Below the pieces are notes generated by a model that saw nothing but the letters and a program-made list of their open reading frames with translations, made no database searches and was not told where the DNA came from. A DNA stretch of 64,000 bases from Microvirga lotononidis (GTDB lineage Bacteria > Pseudomonadota > Alphaproteobacteria > Rhizobiales > Beijerinckiaceae), in contig NZ_CP141048.1 of the NCBI RefSeq assembly GCF_034627025.1, forward strand, positions 4,478,001-4,542,000. The letters are read 5' to 3'. Positions 11,957 through 20,567 of this stretch are shown in pieces. Positions within the stretch are counted from its first letter, which is position 1, and every line of letters starts with the position of its first letter. A program made the translations under genes and the position numbers.

Positions 11957-13002
11957 ACGCGAGCCGCCCCATCCGCACGCCTGCCGAGCTGGTCGATACC
12001 GGTTTGGCCGCGACTCGTGACCTTCCCGGGATCGAAGCGGTGGCCGAGCGCTACGCCATCGCGATCAGCCCGGCCATGGCGGCGCTCATCGACCGGCACG
12101 ATCCGTCGGATCCCATCGCACGCCAGTTCGTGCCCGATCCGGCGGAGCTGAACGTCACGCCCGACGAGCGCGCGGACCCCATCGGAGACCTCGCGCACAG
12201 TCCCGTCGAGGGAATCGTGCACCGCTATCCCGACCGGGTCCTGCTCAAGGCCGTGCATGTCTGTCCGGTCTATTGCCGCTTCTGCTTCCGCCGCGAGATG
12301 GTCGGCCCGCAGGGGCTCGGCACCCTCTCGCCGGAGGCCATGGATAGGGCCTTCTCCTATATTGCCGACCACCCGGAGGTCTGGGAGGTGATCCTCACCG
12401 GCGGCGATCCGTTGGTGCTCTCGCCCCGCCGTCTCGGCGAGATCACGGCGCGGCTTGCCGCCATCGATCACGTGAAGATCGTTCGCTTCCATACGCGCGT
12501 GCCTGTGGTCGAGCCGGAGCGCATCGACGAGGCCTTGATCTCGGCCCTGAAGGCGAGCGGCAAGACGACCTATGTGGCCCTCCATGCCAATCACTCGCGG
12601 GAACTGACGCCTGAGGCCCGTGCAGCCTGTGCCCGGCTGGTGGATGCCGGCATCGCGATGATCAGCCAGTCCGTCCTCCTTAAGGGCGTCAACGACGATG
12701 CCGATACGCTCGCGGCCCTCATGCGGGCCTTCGTGGAGACGAGGGTGAAGCCCTATTACCTCCACCATCCGGACCTCGCTCCCGGCACGAGCCATTTCAG
12801 GCTTTCGATCGAAGAGGGCCGGGCCCTGATGGCGAGCCTGCGTGGCCGGATCTCAGGGCTTTGCCAGCCGACCTACATCCTCGACATACCCGGCGGGTAC
12901 GGGAAAGCCGTCATAGGTCCCGACGCCCTCCGCGCGGATGGGGGCTCCATCACGGTCTCTGATTTCAAGGGCGGCGAGCACGCTTATCCTCCCTCGGAGT
13001 GA
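11953..13002 (+). CDS. epmB: EF-P beta-lysylation protein, lysine 2,3-aminomutase family
   Basis: A 349-residue radical-SAM enzyme that converts (S)-lysine to (R)-beta-lysine for use by EpmA. The [4Fe-4S] motif C-x3-C-x2-C is at Cys104, Cys108 and Cys111 (VCPVYCRFCFRREMVG). The PLP-binding lysine region is near the C-terminus in LDIPGGYGKAVIGP. It lacks the longer C-terminal extension of fermentative KamA enzymes. The start is a TTG at 11953 inside the epmA stop (TTGA), a typical coupled arrangement; the next in-frame Met is at residue 46 and would remove conserved sequence. The position next to epmA and efp makes the EpmB role secure. Confidence 0.95.
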   Translation: MNASRPIRTPAELVDTGLAATRDLPGIEAVAERYAIAISPAMAALIDRHDPSDPIARQFVPDPAELNVTPDERADPIGDLAHSPVEGIVHRYPDRVLLKAVHVCPVYCRFCFRREMVGPQGLGTLSPEAMDRAFSYIADHPEVWEVILTGGDPLVLSPRRLGEITARLAAIDHVKIVRFHTRVPVVEPERIDEALISALKASGKTTYVALHANHSRELTPEARAACARLVDAGIAMISQSVLLKGVNDDADTLAALMRAFVETRVKPYYLHHPDLAPGTSHFRLSIEEGRALMASLRGRISGLCQPTYILDIPGGYGKAVIGPDALRADGGSITVSDFKGGEHAYPPSE

Positions 13003-13097
13003 GGCGCCACCACGGGTTTTACCTCATGGCTCGCAGCAGATTAGGATAAGATCGCACGGCATGGCCTGCGGTCCTTCCATGAATGTGGAGCCTGACG

Positions 13098-13457
13098 ATG
13101 GCGAAGGAACATGTCGAGTCCGAAGAGCTGCAGCGGGTCGATTCCACCTTCCGCAACGGCTCCATCACGGCCATCGGCGTGGTCGTCGGCTTCTCCCTCG
13201 GGTTCCTGAGCCGCTGGTCGGCCCTCCCCGGGGAATGGACCCATTCGGACCTCGTGTCGGTTGCCTTGATCACGTTGGGGCTTTCCCTTCAGGTGAAGGC
13301 CCTGGCGGATCTTCTGCTGATCTCCTCGCTCCAGCTCAAATGGTACAACCGCTCCGTCCGGTTCTTCCTCACCGGCCTCATCCTCGTCGGGCTTGGCGTC
13401 GTGCTTGCGGTCTTCGCCGATCTTGTCGGCTTGCGCGGTATCGTCCTTCAGGGGTGA
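13098..13457 (+). CDS. Small membrane protein, unknown function
   Basis: A 119-residue protein with a charged, soluble N-terminus (MAKEHVESEELQRVDSTFRN) and three predicted membrane segments at about 24-40, 55-75 and 90-112. GGAG lies ten bases before the ATG at 13098. No family motif is recognised. It has the look of the small rhizobial membrane proteins with a STFRNGSITAIGVVVGFSLG start, which are conserved but unstudied. It is convergent with arfB. Confidence 0.65.
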   Translation: MAKEHVESEELQRVDSTFRNGSITAIGVVVGFSLGFLSRWSALPGEWTHSDLVSVALITLGLSLQVKALADLLLISSLQLKWYNRSVRFFLTGLILVGLGVVLAVFADLVGLRGIVLQG

Positions 13458-13461
13458 CGCT

Positions 13462-13884
13462 TCAATCGAAGCCCGGCTTGCCGCTGCGGCCCTTCTTGAT
13501 CTCCGCCCGCCGACCCTTCGCTTCGAGCCTGCGTTTCTTCGAGGCCAGCGTCGGCCGGGTGGGACGGCGCGTCTTCGGGCGCTCGGTCGCCTGGCGGATC
13601 AGCTCGACCAGACGTTCCACCGCATCCTCGCGGTTCCGTTCCTGTGTGCGGAAACGCTGCGCGGTGATGATCAGAACACCCTCGTTGGTGAGGCGCTTTC
13701 CGGCGAGCCGTTCCAGCTTTTCCTTCACGTAATCGGGCAGCGAGGGCGAATTGCGTACGTCGAACCGCAGCTGAACGGCCGTCTCAACCTTGTTGACGTT
13801 CTGGCCGCCTGGCCCCGAGGCACGGATAAAGCTCTCCTGGAGCTCCGCCTCATCGAGGGCGATGGAATTCGTCACATGGATCAT
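13462..13884 (-). CDS. arfB: Peptidyl-tRNA hydrolase ArfB (ribosome rescue)
   Basis: A 140-residue ArfB/YaeJ protein, the same length as in Escherichia coli. The GGQ motif that hydrolyses peptidyl-tRNA is in ASGPGGQNVNK, and the C-terminal tail is strongly basic (KTRRPTRPTLASKKRRLEAKG), which in this family enters the empty mRNA channel of stalled ribosomes. The ATG at 13884 gives the family start MIHVTNSIALDEAEL; the frame is open further upstream but has no homology. Its placement near the EF-P genes is a loose translation-rescue neighbourhood, not an operon. Confidence 0.95.
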   Translation of the reverse strand: MIHVTNSIALDEAELQESFIRASGPGGQNVNKVETAVQLRFDVRNSPSLPDYVKEKLERLAGKRLTNEGVLIITAQRFRTQERNREDAVERLVELIRQATERPKTRRPTRPTLASKKRRLEAKGRRAEIKKGRSGKPGFD

Positions 13885-14171
13885 CGAGGCCTCGGACCTT
13901 ACGCGGACAACACAGCTGGAGTGAGAGGTCGGGACTCCAATGCAAGCTAATTCGTCTCCTGTCGACGGGTCTGAGAGATTTTCGGTACCTCGATTCAGAA
14001 GCTCAGGAGCAGATCTTCCAGTTCTCACGCCCGCTGGATACTCGCTCCGGGGCGACTGATGATCTCCTTCGGGAATATTTTACAACCCTGGATTATATAG
14101 CACCATCTTGTTTTATTATCGGTTGTATTGCTATCTAGGAACATTGAAACAAGGAGACAGCGGCAGGCTCA

Positions 14172-14414
14172 ATGTCGAAATCCTCGCGTTACTCCCCGAA
14201 CGTCCCGACCCCGAACCAGGAGGAGACCGCCCCTCCGAACCGGGCGAGCATGTCTACCCGAGAAACGGCCCAGTATATTTCCGAGTTTTCGGCCGAGCTG
14301 TCCTATCTCGCCCGCGAGACGAAACTCGACCTCCTGGCTTATCTCCTCGACATGGCGCGCCTGGAGGCCGTCAGGACCCTTCAGGCAGTCGACCGGGATT
14401 CCATGAAGGGCTAG
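14172..14414 (+). CDS. Conserved small protein, unknown function
   Basis: An 80-residue protein. The first 30 residues are polar and Pro/Ser-rich; the rest (STRETAQYISEFSAELSYLA through LEAVRTLQAV) should form amphipathic helices. Small proteins of this type occur widely in Rhizobiales without known function. AAGGAGACAG lies nine bases before the ATG. The stop codon TAG is part of an intergenic repeat that begins at 14411. A base-poor AT-rich stretch at 14070-14130 probably holds the promoter. Confidence 0.65.
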   Translation: MSKSSRYSPNVPTPNQEETAPPNRASMSTRETAQYISEFSAELSYLARETKLDLLAYLLDMARLEAVRTLQAVDRDSMKG

Positions 14415-14585
14415 AGCATTTTTCGGTGACGTGAGTCCGGTTCACCTTCAAAAGAGGCGACCAGGCAGCTCCAGGGCATCGTGCGAAAAAGTGGATCCGG
14501 CTTTCCGCTCGGAACGATGCTCTCATCACAGAAGGGAGCATCGGATTGGATCCCAAACGTGGATTCCACCTTTGGGTCCGTTGCT
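14411..14585. repeat. Cluster of dispersed intergenic repeats, families B and C
   Basis: Three repeat units fill the gap between the small protein and dprA. Unit B (14411-14455) starts CTAGAGCATTTTTCGG and matches 61541-61585. Unit C1 has perfect arms GCATCGT (14476-14482) and ACGATGC (14514-14520) around GAAAAAGTGGATCCGGCTTT. Unit C2 (from 14538) reads GAGCATCGGAT...CCAAACGTGGAT and matches 36168-36195. Such units are dispersed through genomes of this order. Confidence 0.65.
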
Positions 14586-15773
14586 TTAGTGCCCGAGGAT
14601 GAGCGACACCGCGTTGCCGCCGTGGCGTTCCAGACGCCCCGCCATTTCGAGTTCCAGCAGGGCCATCTGCACGTTACGAATGGAAAGGCCCGATTGACGG
14701 ACGAGATCGTCGATGGCCACGGGGGATGGGCCTAGAAACGCGATCAGGTCGGCCCCCCCGTCACCACGTTCCTCCTCGAAGCCCGGATCGGGCACGACCT
14801 GCCTCACGGGCGGACGGAGGACATCGGGCAGATCCAGCTCGTCCCAAAGCTCCTCGACACCGATCACGTGATGCGGTTCTTCCGCACCCCGGTCGAGATC
14901 CGGACCGGAGGCGATCAGCGGATCCAGGACACTCGTCACATGGTCGATTCCGGCACAGAGAGTAGCGCCCTCGCGGATGAGATCGTTCGTGCCCTCGGCC
15001 CGGGGGTCGAGAGGGGAGCCCGGGACCGCGAAGACCTCGCGCCCCTGTTCCAGGGCGAAGCGTGCCGTGATGAGCGAGCCGGAGCGGCGCGCGGCCTCGA
15101 CCACCACGACGCCATAGGACAGACCCGAAACGATCCGGTTCCGGCGCGGAAAGTCGCGCCCGCGAGGCTCCCAGCCCATCGGCATCTCGGAGACCACCGC
15201 GCCGCCCTGCTCCACGATGGCCTGCAGCAGCGGCTCGTTCTGGGACGGATAGATGCGGTCGTGCCCGCCGGCCAGCACAGCGACAGTCCCGGTCTCCAGG
15301 CTCGCCTTGTGCGCTCTGGTGTCGATCCCGCGGGCCAGCCCGGACACGACGACGTAGCCCGCCCCGCCTAGCTGGCGTGACAACCGCTCGGCAAAGGTGA
15401 GGCCGGAGGCGGATGCGTTGCGCGAACCGATGATCGCGACCGACGGGCGGGCGAGGATGGAGGCGGTCCCGCGAACGGCGATCAGAGGCGGGGCGGTATC
15501 GATGGCCTTCAGGGTCTTCGGATAATCAGGCTCGCCCATGGCGATGAAACGGGCGCCGAGGCGCGCAGCGGCGTCCATCTCGTTCTCGGCCTCCGCCCGG
15601 GTGCAGACCTTCAGCATCAGGCGCCCGCCACGACGGGCGAGATCGGGCAGCGCCTCCAGGGCGGCAGCTGCGCCGCCATATTGGTTCACGAGGGCGCGGA
15701 AGGTGCGCGGCCCGATTTTCTCTGAGCGGATGAGACGAAGCCATTCGAGACGCTGCTCATCCGTCAGGATCAT
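14586..15773 (-). CDS. dprA: DNA-processing protein DprA
   Basis: A 395-residue DprA/Smf protein. In competent bacteria it binds incoming single-stranded DNA and loads RecA; its role in non-competent alphaproteobacteria is unclear. An N-terminal helical SAM-like segment (about 1-60) is followed by the Rossmann core with AIIGSRNASASG, VVSGLARGIDTRAHKASL, VAVLAGGHDRIYP and the FPRRNRIVSGLS motif. A C-terminal winged-helix-like domain ends at the stop. It begins four bases after plsY and is the last gene of the pyrB-pyrC-plsY-dprA run. Confidence 0.95.
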   Translation of the reverse strand: MILTDEQRLEWLRLIRSEKIGPRTFRALVNQYGGAAAALEALPDLARRGGRLMLKVCTRAEAENEMDAAARLGARFIAMGEPDYPKTLKAIDTAPPLIAVRGTASILARPSVAIIGSRNASASGLTFAERLSRQLGGAGYVVVSGLARGIDTRAHKASLETGTVAVLAGGHDRIYPSQNEPLLQAIVEQGGAVVSEMPMGWEPRGRDFPRRNRIVSGLSYGVVVVEAARRSGSLITARFALEQGREVFAVPGSPLDPRAEGTNDLIREGATLCAGIDHVTSVLDPLIASGPDLDRGAEEPHHVIGVEELWDELDLPDVLRPPVRQVVPDPGFEEERGDGGADLIAFLGPSPVAIDDLVRQSGLSIRNVQMALLELEMAGRLERHGGNAVSLILGH

Positions 15774-15776
15774 GAA

Positions 15777-16379
15777 TTATCCCTTCTGCCCGATCTTGCC
15801 CTCGGTCCCGGCCAGCAGGCGGCTGATGTTCTGGCTATGCTTCCACCAGAGCAGCGCTACGAGTATGACCGACACGCCGGCCATGCCGGGCTGACCGAGA
15901 AGCCAGAGGACCACCGGGGTCGCGGCGCTCGCGATCAGGGCCGAGAGTGAGGAGTACTTGCTGACGAAGGCGACAGCGAGCCAGATCAGGCAGAAGATCA
16001 GCGCCGCCAGCGGCTTGAGGCCGAGCAGCACGCCGATGAAGGTAGCGACTCCCTTGCCGCCCTTGAACTTCAGCCATACGGGGAAAAGGTGCCCCAGGAA
16101 GGCCCCGAGGGCGGCGACGACGGCGAATTGCGGGCCCCATTGCGCGGCGACCAGCACCGCGACGGTCCCCTTGAGGGCGTCACCTATGAGGGTCGCGGCC
16201 GCCAAGCCCTTCCGGCCGGTGCGGAGAACGTTCGTCGCCCCGATATTGCCGGAGCCTATCTTGCGCACGTCGCCGAGGCCCGCCATGCGGGTGAAGATCA
16301 GGCCGAATGGGATCGAGCCCAGAAGATAGCCGAAGATCAGGGCGGCCAGCATGTTCAGGAGGTTGGCTTCGTCAGACAT
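15777..16379 (-). CDS. plsY: Glycerol-3-phosphate acyltransferase PlsY
   Basis: A 200-residue inner-membrane enzyme that transfers an acyl group from acyl-phosphate to sn-glycerol-3-phosphate, the first step of phospholipid synthesis. The three conserved cytosolic loops of PlsY are visible: [11 protein letters not shown], the substrate motif [15 protein letters not shown], and [21 protein letters not shown]. Five or more hydrophobic helices surround them. It lies ten bases after pyrC and four before dprA in the same direction. Confidence 0.96.
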   Translation of the reverse strand: MSDEANLLNMLAALIFGYLLGSIPFGLIFTRMAGLGDVRKIGSGNIGATNVLRTGRKGLAAATLIGDALKGTVAVLVAAQWGPQFAVVAALGAFLGHLFPVWLKFKGGKGVATFIGVLLGLKPLAALIFCLIWLAVAFVSKYSSLSALIASAATPVVLWLLGQPGMAGVSVILVALLWWKHSQNISRLLAGTEGKIGQKG

Positions 16380-16389
16380 TCATCTCTCG

Positions 16390-17682
16390 TTACATCGTAT
16401 CGCGCCGAAAGACCACCCTGCCCGCCACCATCGTCGTGGAGACCTGACCTTCGAGGCGCGCCTCGTCGAAGGGAGAATTCTTGGACAGCGACCGGAGATG
16501 GCGCTTATCCAGCACGTAAGGCGCATCCGGATCGAAGACGATGAGATCGGCAGGCGCTCCGACGCTCAGGCGACCGCCGGGAAGCCCAAGGATTTCAGCG
16601 GGTCTCCTGGACAGGGCCCGCAGGAGCCTCGGCAGTGAGATGCGACCCTCGTGGACGAGACGCAGGGCAGCCGAGAGAAGCGTCTCGAGCCCCACCGCGC
16701 CATCGGCCGCTTCGGCGAAGGGAAGGCGCTTGGTTTCGACATCCTGTGGATTGTGGTCCGAGACGATCACGTCGATCGTGCCGTCGGCCAGCGCCTCGAT
16801 CATCGCCTGCCGGTCATCCTCATGACGCAAGGGCGGTGAGAGCTTCATGAAGGTCCGATAATCGCCGATATCGTTCTCGTTGAGCGCCAGGTGATTGATC
16901 GAGACGCCGCAGGTGACCGGAAGCCCCTTTCCCTTGGCGGCGCGGACGATCTCGGCCGAATCGGCGCAGGAGATCATCGCCGCGTGGTAGCGCCCCCCGG
17001 TGAGGCGCACGAGGCGGACGTCGCGCTCCAGCATCACCGTCTCGGCCTCGCGTGGGATGCCCGGCAGCCCGAGCCGCGAGGCGAACTCGCCCTCGTTCAT
17101 CACGCCCTGCCCGACGAGGTCGGGATCCTCCACGTGATGGACGATCAGGGCGTCGAAGTCGCGGGCATAGGTGAGCGCCCGGCGCATGACCTGGGCATTC
17201 GTGACGGAGCGGGCACCGTCCGTGAACGCGATGGCGCCGGCCTCCTTCAAGCGGCCGATCTCCGCCATCTCCTGCCCTTCCAATCCCTTCGTCAGGGCGG
17301 CGGCAGGGCAGATGTTGACGATGGACGTGTCGCGCGCGCGGCGCACGATGAAATCGATGACCGCCGGATCGTCGAGCACCGGGTTCGTATCGGGCATGGA
17401 CACGACGGTCGTGACCCCGCCCGCCGCCGCCGCCTCGCCGGCGCTTTTCAGCGTCTCGCGATAGGGACCGCCCGGCTCGCCGATGAAGGCGCGCATGTCG
17501 ATGAGGCCGGGGGCGAGCACCTGGCCCGCACAGTCGATCACCTGCGCGTCGGCCGCTTCAGACACCTGGGGACCGACGGCCTGGATCACGCCATCGCGCA
17601 CCAGCACGCCGCCGCGCTCCTCGCGGTCGCTGGCAGGGTCGATGAGGCGGGCGTTCTTGAAGAGAATGGGTTGGTTGCTCAT
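16390..17682 (-). CDS. pyrC: Dihydroorotase-like protein (PyrC family), probably non-catalytic
   Basis: A 430-residue amidohydrolase of the type I dihydroorotase family, immediately downstream of pyrB (8-base gap). The family metal-binding start D-x-H-x-H-x-R is replaced by DMRAFIGEP (residues 62-70): both histidines are lost (Arg64, Phe66), and the substrate-binding Arg is Gly68. Later ligand positions (VHHVEDPD, INHLAL, VSDHNPQ) are partly kept. In Pseudomonas, a similarly degenerate PyrC' is a structural partner needed for an active PyrB holoenzyme, so that role is likely here. A catalytic dihydroorotase should be encoded elsewhere. The start at 17682 gives MSNQPILFKNARL. Confidence 0.88.
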   Translation of the reverse strand: MSNQPILFKNARLIDPASDREERGGVLVRDGVIQAVGPQVSEAADAQVIDCAGQVLAPGLIDMRAFIGEPGGPYRETLKSAGEAAAAGGVTTVVSMPDTNPVLDDPAVIDFIVRRARDTSIVNICPAAALTKGLEGQEMAEIGRLKEAGAIAFTDGARSVTNAQVMRRALTYARDFDALIVHHVEDPDLVGQGVMNEGEFASRLGLPGIPREAETVMLERDVRLVRLTGGRYHAAMISCADSAEIVRAAKGKGLPVTCGVSINHLALNENDIGDYRTFMKLSPPLRHEDDRQAMIEALADGTIDVIVSDHNPQDVETKRLPFAEAADGAVGLETLLSAALRLVHEGRISLPRLLRALSRRPAEILGLPGGRLSVGAPADLIVFDPDAPYVLDKRHLRSLSKNSPFDEARLEGQVSTTMVAGRVVFRRDTM

Positions 17683-17690
17683 GACGCCTC

Positions 17691-18638
17691 TCACCTGTTC
17701 GGCAGATGGCTCGCCAGAGCCTCCAGCACCGCCATGCGCACGGCGACGCCCATTTCGACCTGTTCGCGGATCAGGGATTGCGCACCGTCCGCCACGTCCG
17801 AGGAAATCTCCACGCCCCGGTTCATCGGGCCCGGATGCATCACGAGCGCGTCCGGCTTGGCGAAGGCGAGCTTTTCCTGGTCGAGGCCGTAGAAGCGAAA
17901 GTATTCCTTCACGGAGGGCACGAACGAGCCGTTCATCCGCTCGCGCTGCAGGCGCAGCATCATGACGATGTCCGCATCCTTCAGTCCCTGCTCCATGCTG
18001 GTGAAGGTCTCGAAGCCGAGGCGTGCGATGCCGGGCGGCAGGAGCGTCGAGGGCGCGACGAGGCGCACGCGCGCGCCCATGGCGGCGAGCAGGATCATGT
18101 TCGATCGCGCCACGCGGGAATGCAGGATGTCGCCGCAGATCGCCACGGTGAGACCAGCGATCCGCCCCTTGTTGCGGCGGATGGTGAGGGCATCGAGCAG
18201 GGCTTGCGTCGGGTGTTCGTGGGCGCCGTCGCCCGCGTTGACCACCGAGCAATCGACTTTCTGGGCCAGCAGGTGCACGGCCCCAGCCGCGTGATGGCGC
18301 ACGACGATGATGTCGGGCCGCATGGCGTTCAGCGTCACGGCCGTGTCGATCAGGGTCTCGCCCTTCTTCACCGAAGACGAGGCGACCTGCATGTTCATCA
18401 CGTCGGCGCCCAGGCGCTTGCCTGCGATCTCGAAGGACGATTGCGTGCGGGTGGAGGCTTCGAAGAAGAGGTTGATCTGCGTCCGGCCGCGAAGGCTCGA
18501 CTTGCTCTTCTCGATCTGGCGGCTCACCTCGACCTGCTCGTCGGCGAGGTCGAGAAGTGCCTGAATGTCCAAGGGAGACAGCCCCTCGATTCCGAGGAGA
18601 TGCCGGTGGGGAAAAATGGATCGGGGGGCGTCGCTCAT
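17691..18638 (-). CDS. pyrB: Aspartate carbamoyltransferase catalytic subunit
   Basis: A 315-residue enzyme that joins carbamoyl phosphate and aspartate, the second step of pyrimidine synthesis. The carbamoyl-phosphate loop [12 protein letters not shown], the 80s-loop [18 protein letters not shown], and [13 protein letters not shown] are intact. No regulatory pyrI gene is nearby; the following pyrC-like gene is probably its partner. The ATG at 18638 starts [17 protein letters not shown], which is the family start. It heads the run pyrB-pyrC-plsY-dprA. Confidence 0.96.
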   Translation of the reverse strand: MSDAPRSIFPHRHLLGIEGLSPLDIQALLDLADEQVEVSRQIEKSKSSLRGRTQINLFFEASTRTQSSFEIAGKRLGADVMNMQVASSSVKKGETLIDTAVTLNAMRPDIIVVRHHAAGAVHLLAQKVDCSVVNAGDGAHEHPTQALLDALTIRRNKGRIAGLTVAICGDILHSRVARSNMILLAAMGARVRLVAPSTLLPPGIARLGFETFTSMEQGLKDADIVMMLRLQRERMNGSFVPSVKEYFRFYGLDQEKLAFAKPDALVMHPGPMNRGVEISSDVADGAQSLIREQVEMGVAVRMAVLEALASHLPNR

Positions 18639-18792
18639 CTTAAAGCGATGGCTATAGGCGCTCCGGGAAACGGCGGCAAGCCAACATTCTCGTCCATCCT
18701 GTCCGACGTCATGGCCAGCTCGTGGAAGCAAGTGCATGCGGATCGGTCGTGCTACCCTAATATAACTGGACCATCCCTTCGAGGGTCACGCC

Positions 18793-20430
18793 ATGTCGCC
18801 CGCTAACGACACCCACGAGGTCTTCAATCAGACGCCCCCGTTCGGCAACGTCAATCTGGTCGCCGGCAACCGCCCTCTGCTCGACGCTCTCAGGGTGAAC
18901 GGCGTCGACGCGGAGGCGGAGGGCCTCATGACCTTCGGCGAAGCCTGGGGTTCGGCGGAGCGGCTCGATATCGGCCGGCTCGCCAATGAAAATCCACCGA
19001 ATCTGCGGACCCATGATCCGAGAGGGTACCGGATCGACGCGGTCGAGTTTCATCCCTCCTATCATGTGCTGATGCGTGCCAGCATGGAGGACGGCCTTCA
19101 TGCCTCGACCTGGGACGAGCCCAGGAACGGACACGCCCATGTGGCGCGGGCAGCCCGGATCTATACGGCGGCGAGCGTAGAGAGCGGGCATATCTGCCCC
19201 ATCACCATGACCCATGCCTCCGTGGCGGCGCTGGCCGCCGCGCCGGATCGGCTCGCGGAATGGCTGCCGAGGATCCGATCGCGGGATTACGATTCCCGCT
19301 TCATTCCGTTCTGGGAGAAGACGGCCGTCACCCTCGGCATGGGGATGACCGAGAAGCAGGGCGGCACCGATGTCCGGGCCAACACGACCCGGGCGACCTC
19401 GAGGGCCGGGGACGAATATGTCCTTACCGGGCACAAATGGTTCATGTCGGCCCCCATGTGCGACGCCTTTCTGATGCTCGCCCAGGCTCCCGGCGGGCTC
19501 ACCTGCTTCCTCGTCCCCCGCTTCCGACCCGACGGATCGCTCAACGCGTTGCGCCTGCAGCGGCTGAAGGACAAGCTCGGGAACCGCTCGAATGCCTCGT
19601 CGGAGGTCGAGTTCCAGGACGCGTTCGGGTGGAGAATCGGCGAGGAAGGCCGCGGGGTGCGCACCATCATCGAGATGGTGCAGCTGACCCGCCTCGACTG
19701 CGCCGTGGCCTCGGCGGGCCTCGTGCGGATGGGGCTGGTCCTTGCCATGCACCATGCCCGCCACCGCAGCGTCTTCCAGAAGAAGCTCATCGACCAGCCG
19801 CCCATGCGGATGGTGCTGGCGGACCTCGCCCTGGAGAACGAGGCCATGACGGCGCTCTCCTTGAGGGCGGCCCGCAGCTTCGACCTCGCGCCCAACGACG
19901 GTCACGAGGCGGCCTATGCCCGATTGGTGACCCCAGCGGCCAAGTTCGGAATCTGCAAGGCTGCCCCGCGCCTCCTCTACGAGGCCATGGAATGCCTCGG
20001 CGGCAACGGCTACGTGGAAGAGAGCACCCTGCCCCGGCTTTACCGGGAGGCGCCGGTCAACGCGATCTGGGAGGGATCCGGCAACGTGATCGCCCTCGAC
20101 ATCCTGCGCGCCGAGAATCGGGAGCCGGAGGTCGCCGCGTCCGTTCTGGAGCGCCTGATGGACGATGTCGCCGACCTTCCAGGGGCCTCGGACGCGGCGC
20201 GCGACATCGTGCTGGCCCTTCAATCCGACGACGCGGAGGCGAAGGCGAGATTCGTGGCCGAACGGCTCTTCGTCCTCGCCGCGACGGCAGCCCTGGCACG
20301 CTCCGCCCCCGCCGGGATTACGCAGGCCTATGCCCTGTCGCGCCTCGCCTCCTCGGCCCGGATGATCGGCGCCAACGACCTCGGGGCGGTGGAGGATCCC
20401 TTGTTGGAGAGAGCCTCCACGGCCATATAG
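18793..20430 (+). CDS. aidB: AidB-like acyl-CoA dehydrogenase
   Basis: A 545-residue flavoprotein of the AidB branch of the acyl-CoA dehydrogenase family, close to the length of E. coli AidB (about 540). Landmarks are NQTPPFGNVNLVAGNRPL at the start, GMGMTEKQGGTDVRANTT (flavin/substrate loop), TGHKWFMSAP, GNGYVEESTLPRLYREAP and WEGSGNVIALD. In E. coli AidB is part of the alkylation response and binds DNA through a C-terminal domain. The DNA-repair role here is inference. It sits alone between the divergent pyrB and topA, at a likely rearrangement junction. Confidence 0.9.
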   Translation: MSPANDTHEVFNQTPPFGNVNLVAGNRPLLDALRVNGVDAEAEGLMTFGEAWGSAERLDIGRLANENPPNLRTHDPRGYRIDAVEFHPSYHVLMRASMEDGLHASTWDEPRNGHAHVARAARIYTAASVESGHICPITMTHASVAALAAAPDRLAEWLPRIRSRDYDSRFIPFWEKTAVTLGMGMTEKQGGTDVRANTTRATSRAGDEYVLTGHKWFMSAPMCDAFLMLAQAPGGLTCFLVPRFRPDGSLNALRLQRLKDKLGNRSNASSEVEFQDAFGWRIGEEGRGVRTIIEMVQLTRLDCAVASAGLVRMGLVLAMHHARHRSVFQKKLIDQPPMRMVLADLALENEAMTALSLRAARSFDLAPNDGHEAAYARLVTPAAKFGICKAAPRLLYEAMECLGGNGYVEESTLPRLYREAPVNAIWEGSGNVIALDILRAENREPEVAASVLERLMDDVADLPGASDAARDIVLALQSDDAEAKARFVAERLFVLAATAALARSAPAGITQAYALSRLASSARMIGANDLGAVEDPLLERASTAI

Positions 20431-20440
20431 TGACGGTACG

Positions 20441-20462
20441 GACAAGTCCGATTTGACTTGTC
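20441..20462. terminator. Hairpin after aidB
   Basis: Perfect 8-base arms GACAAGTC (20441-20448) and GACTTGTC (20455-20462) enclose the loop CGATTT, 10 bases after the aidB stop. There is no T-run, so it may be a weak terminator or a regulatory hairpin before topA. Confidence 0.4.
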
Positions 20463-20567
20463 GGCGATCATCAACCACTTATCGCGCCCTGCGACAGTCA
20501 GGGGCTGACCGTCGGGTCTGCCATGTCCGCAGGGCCTCCGTCTGCTCCCGCTTTTAGGAACTCGTTC

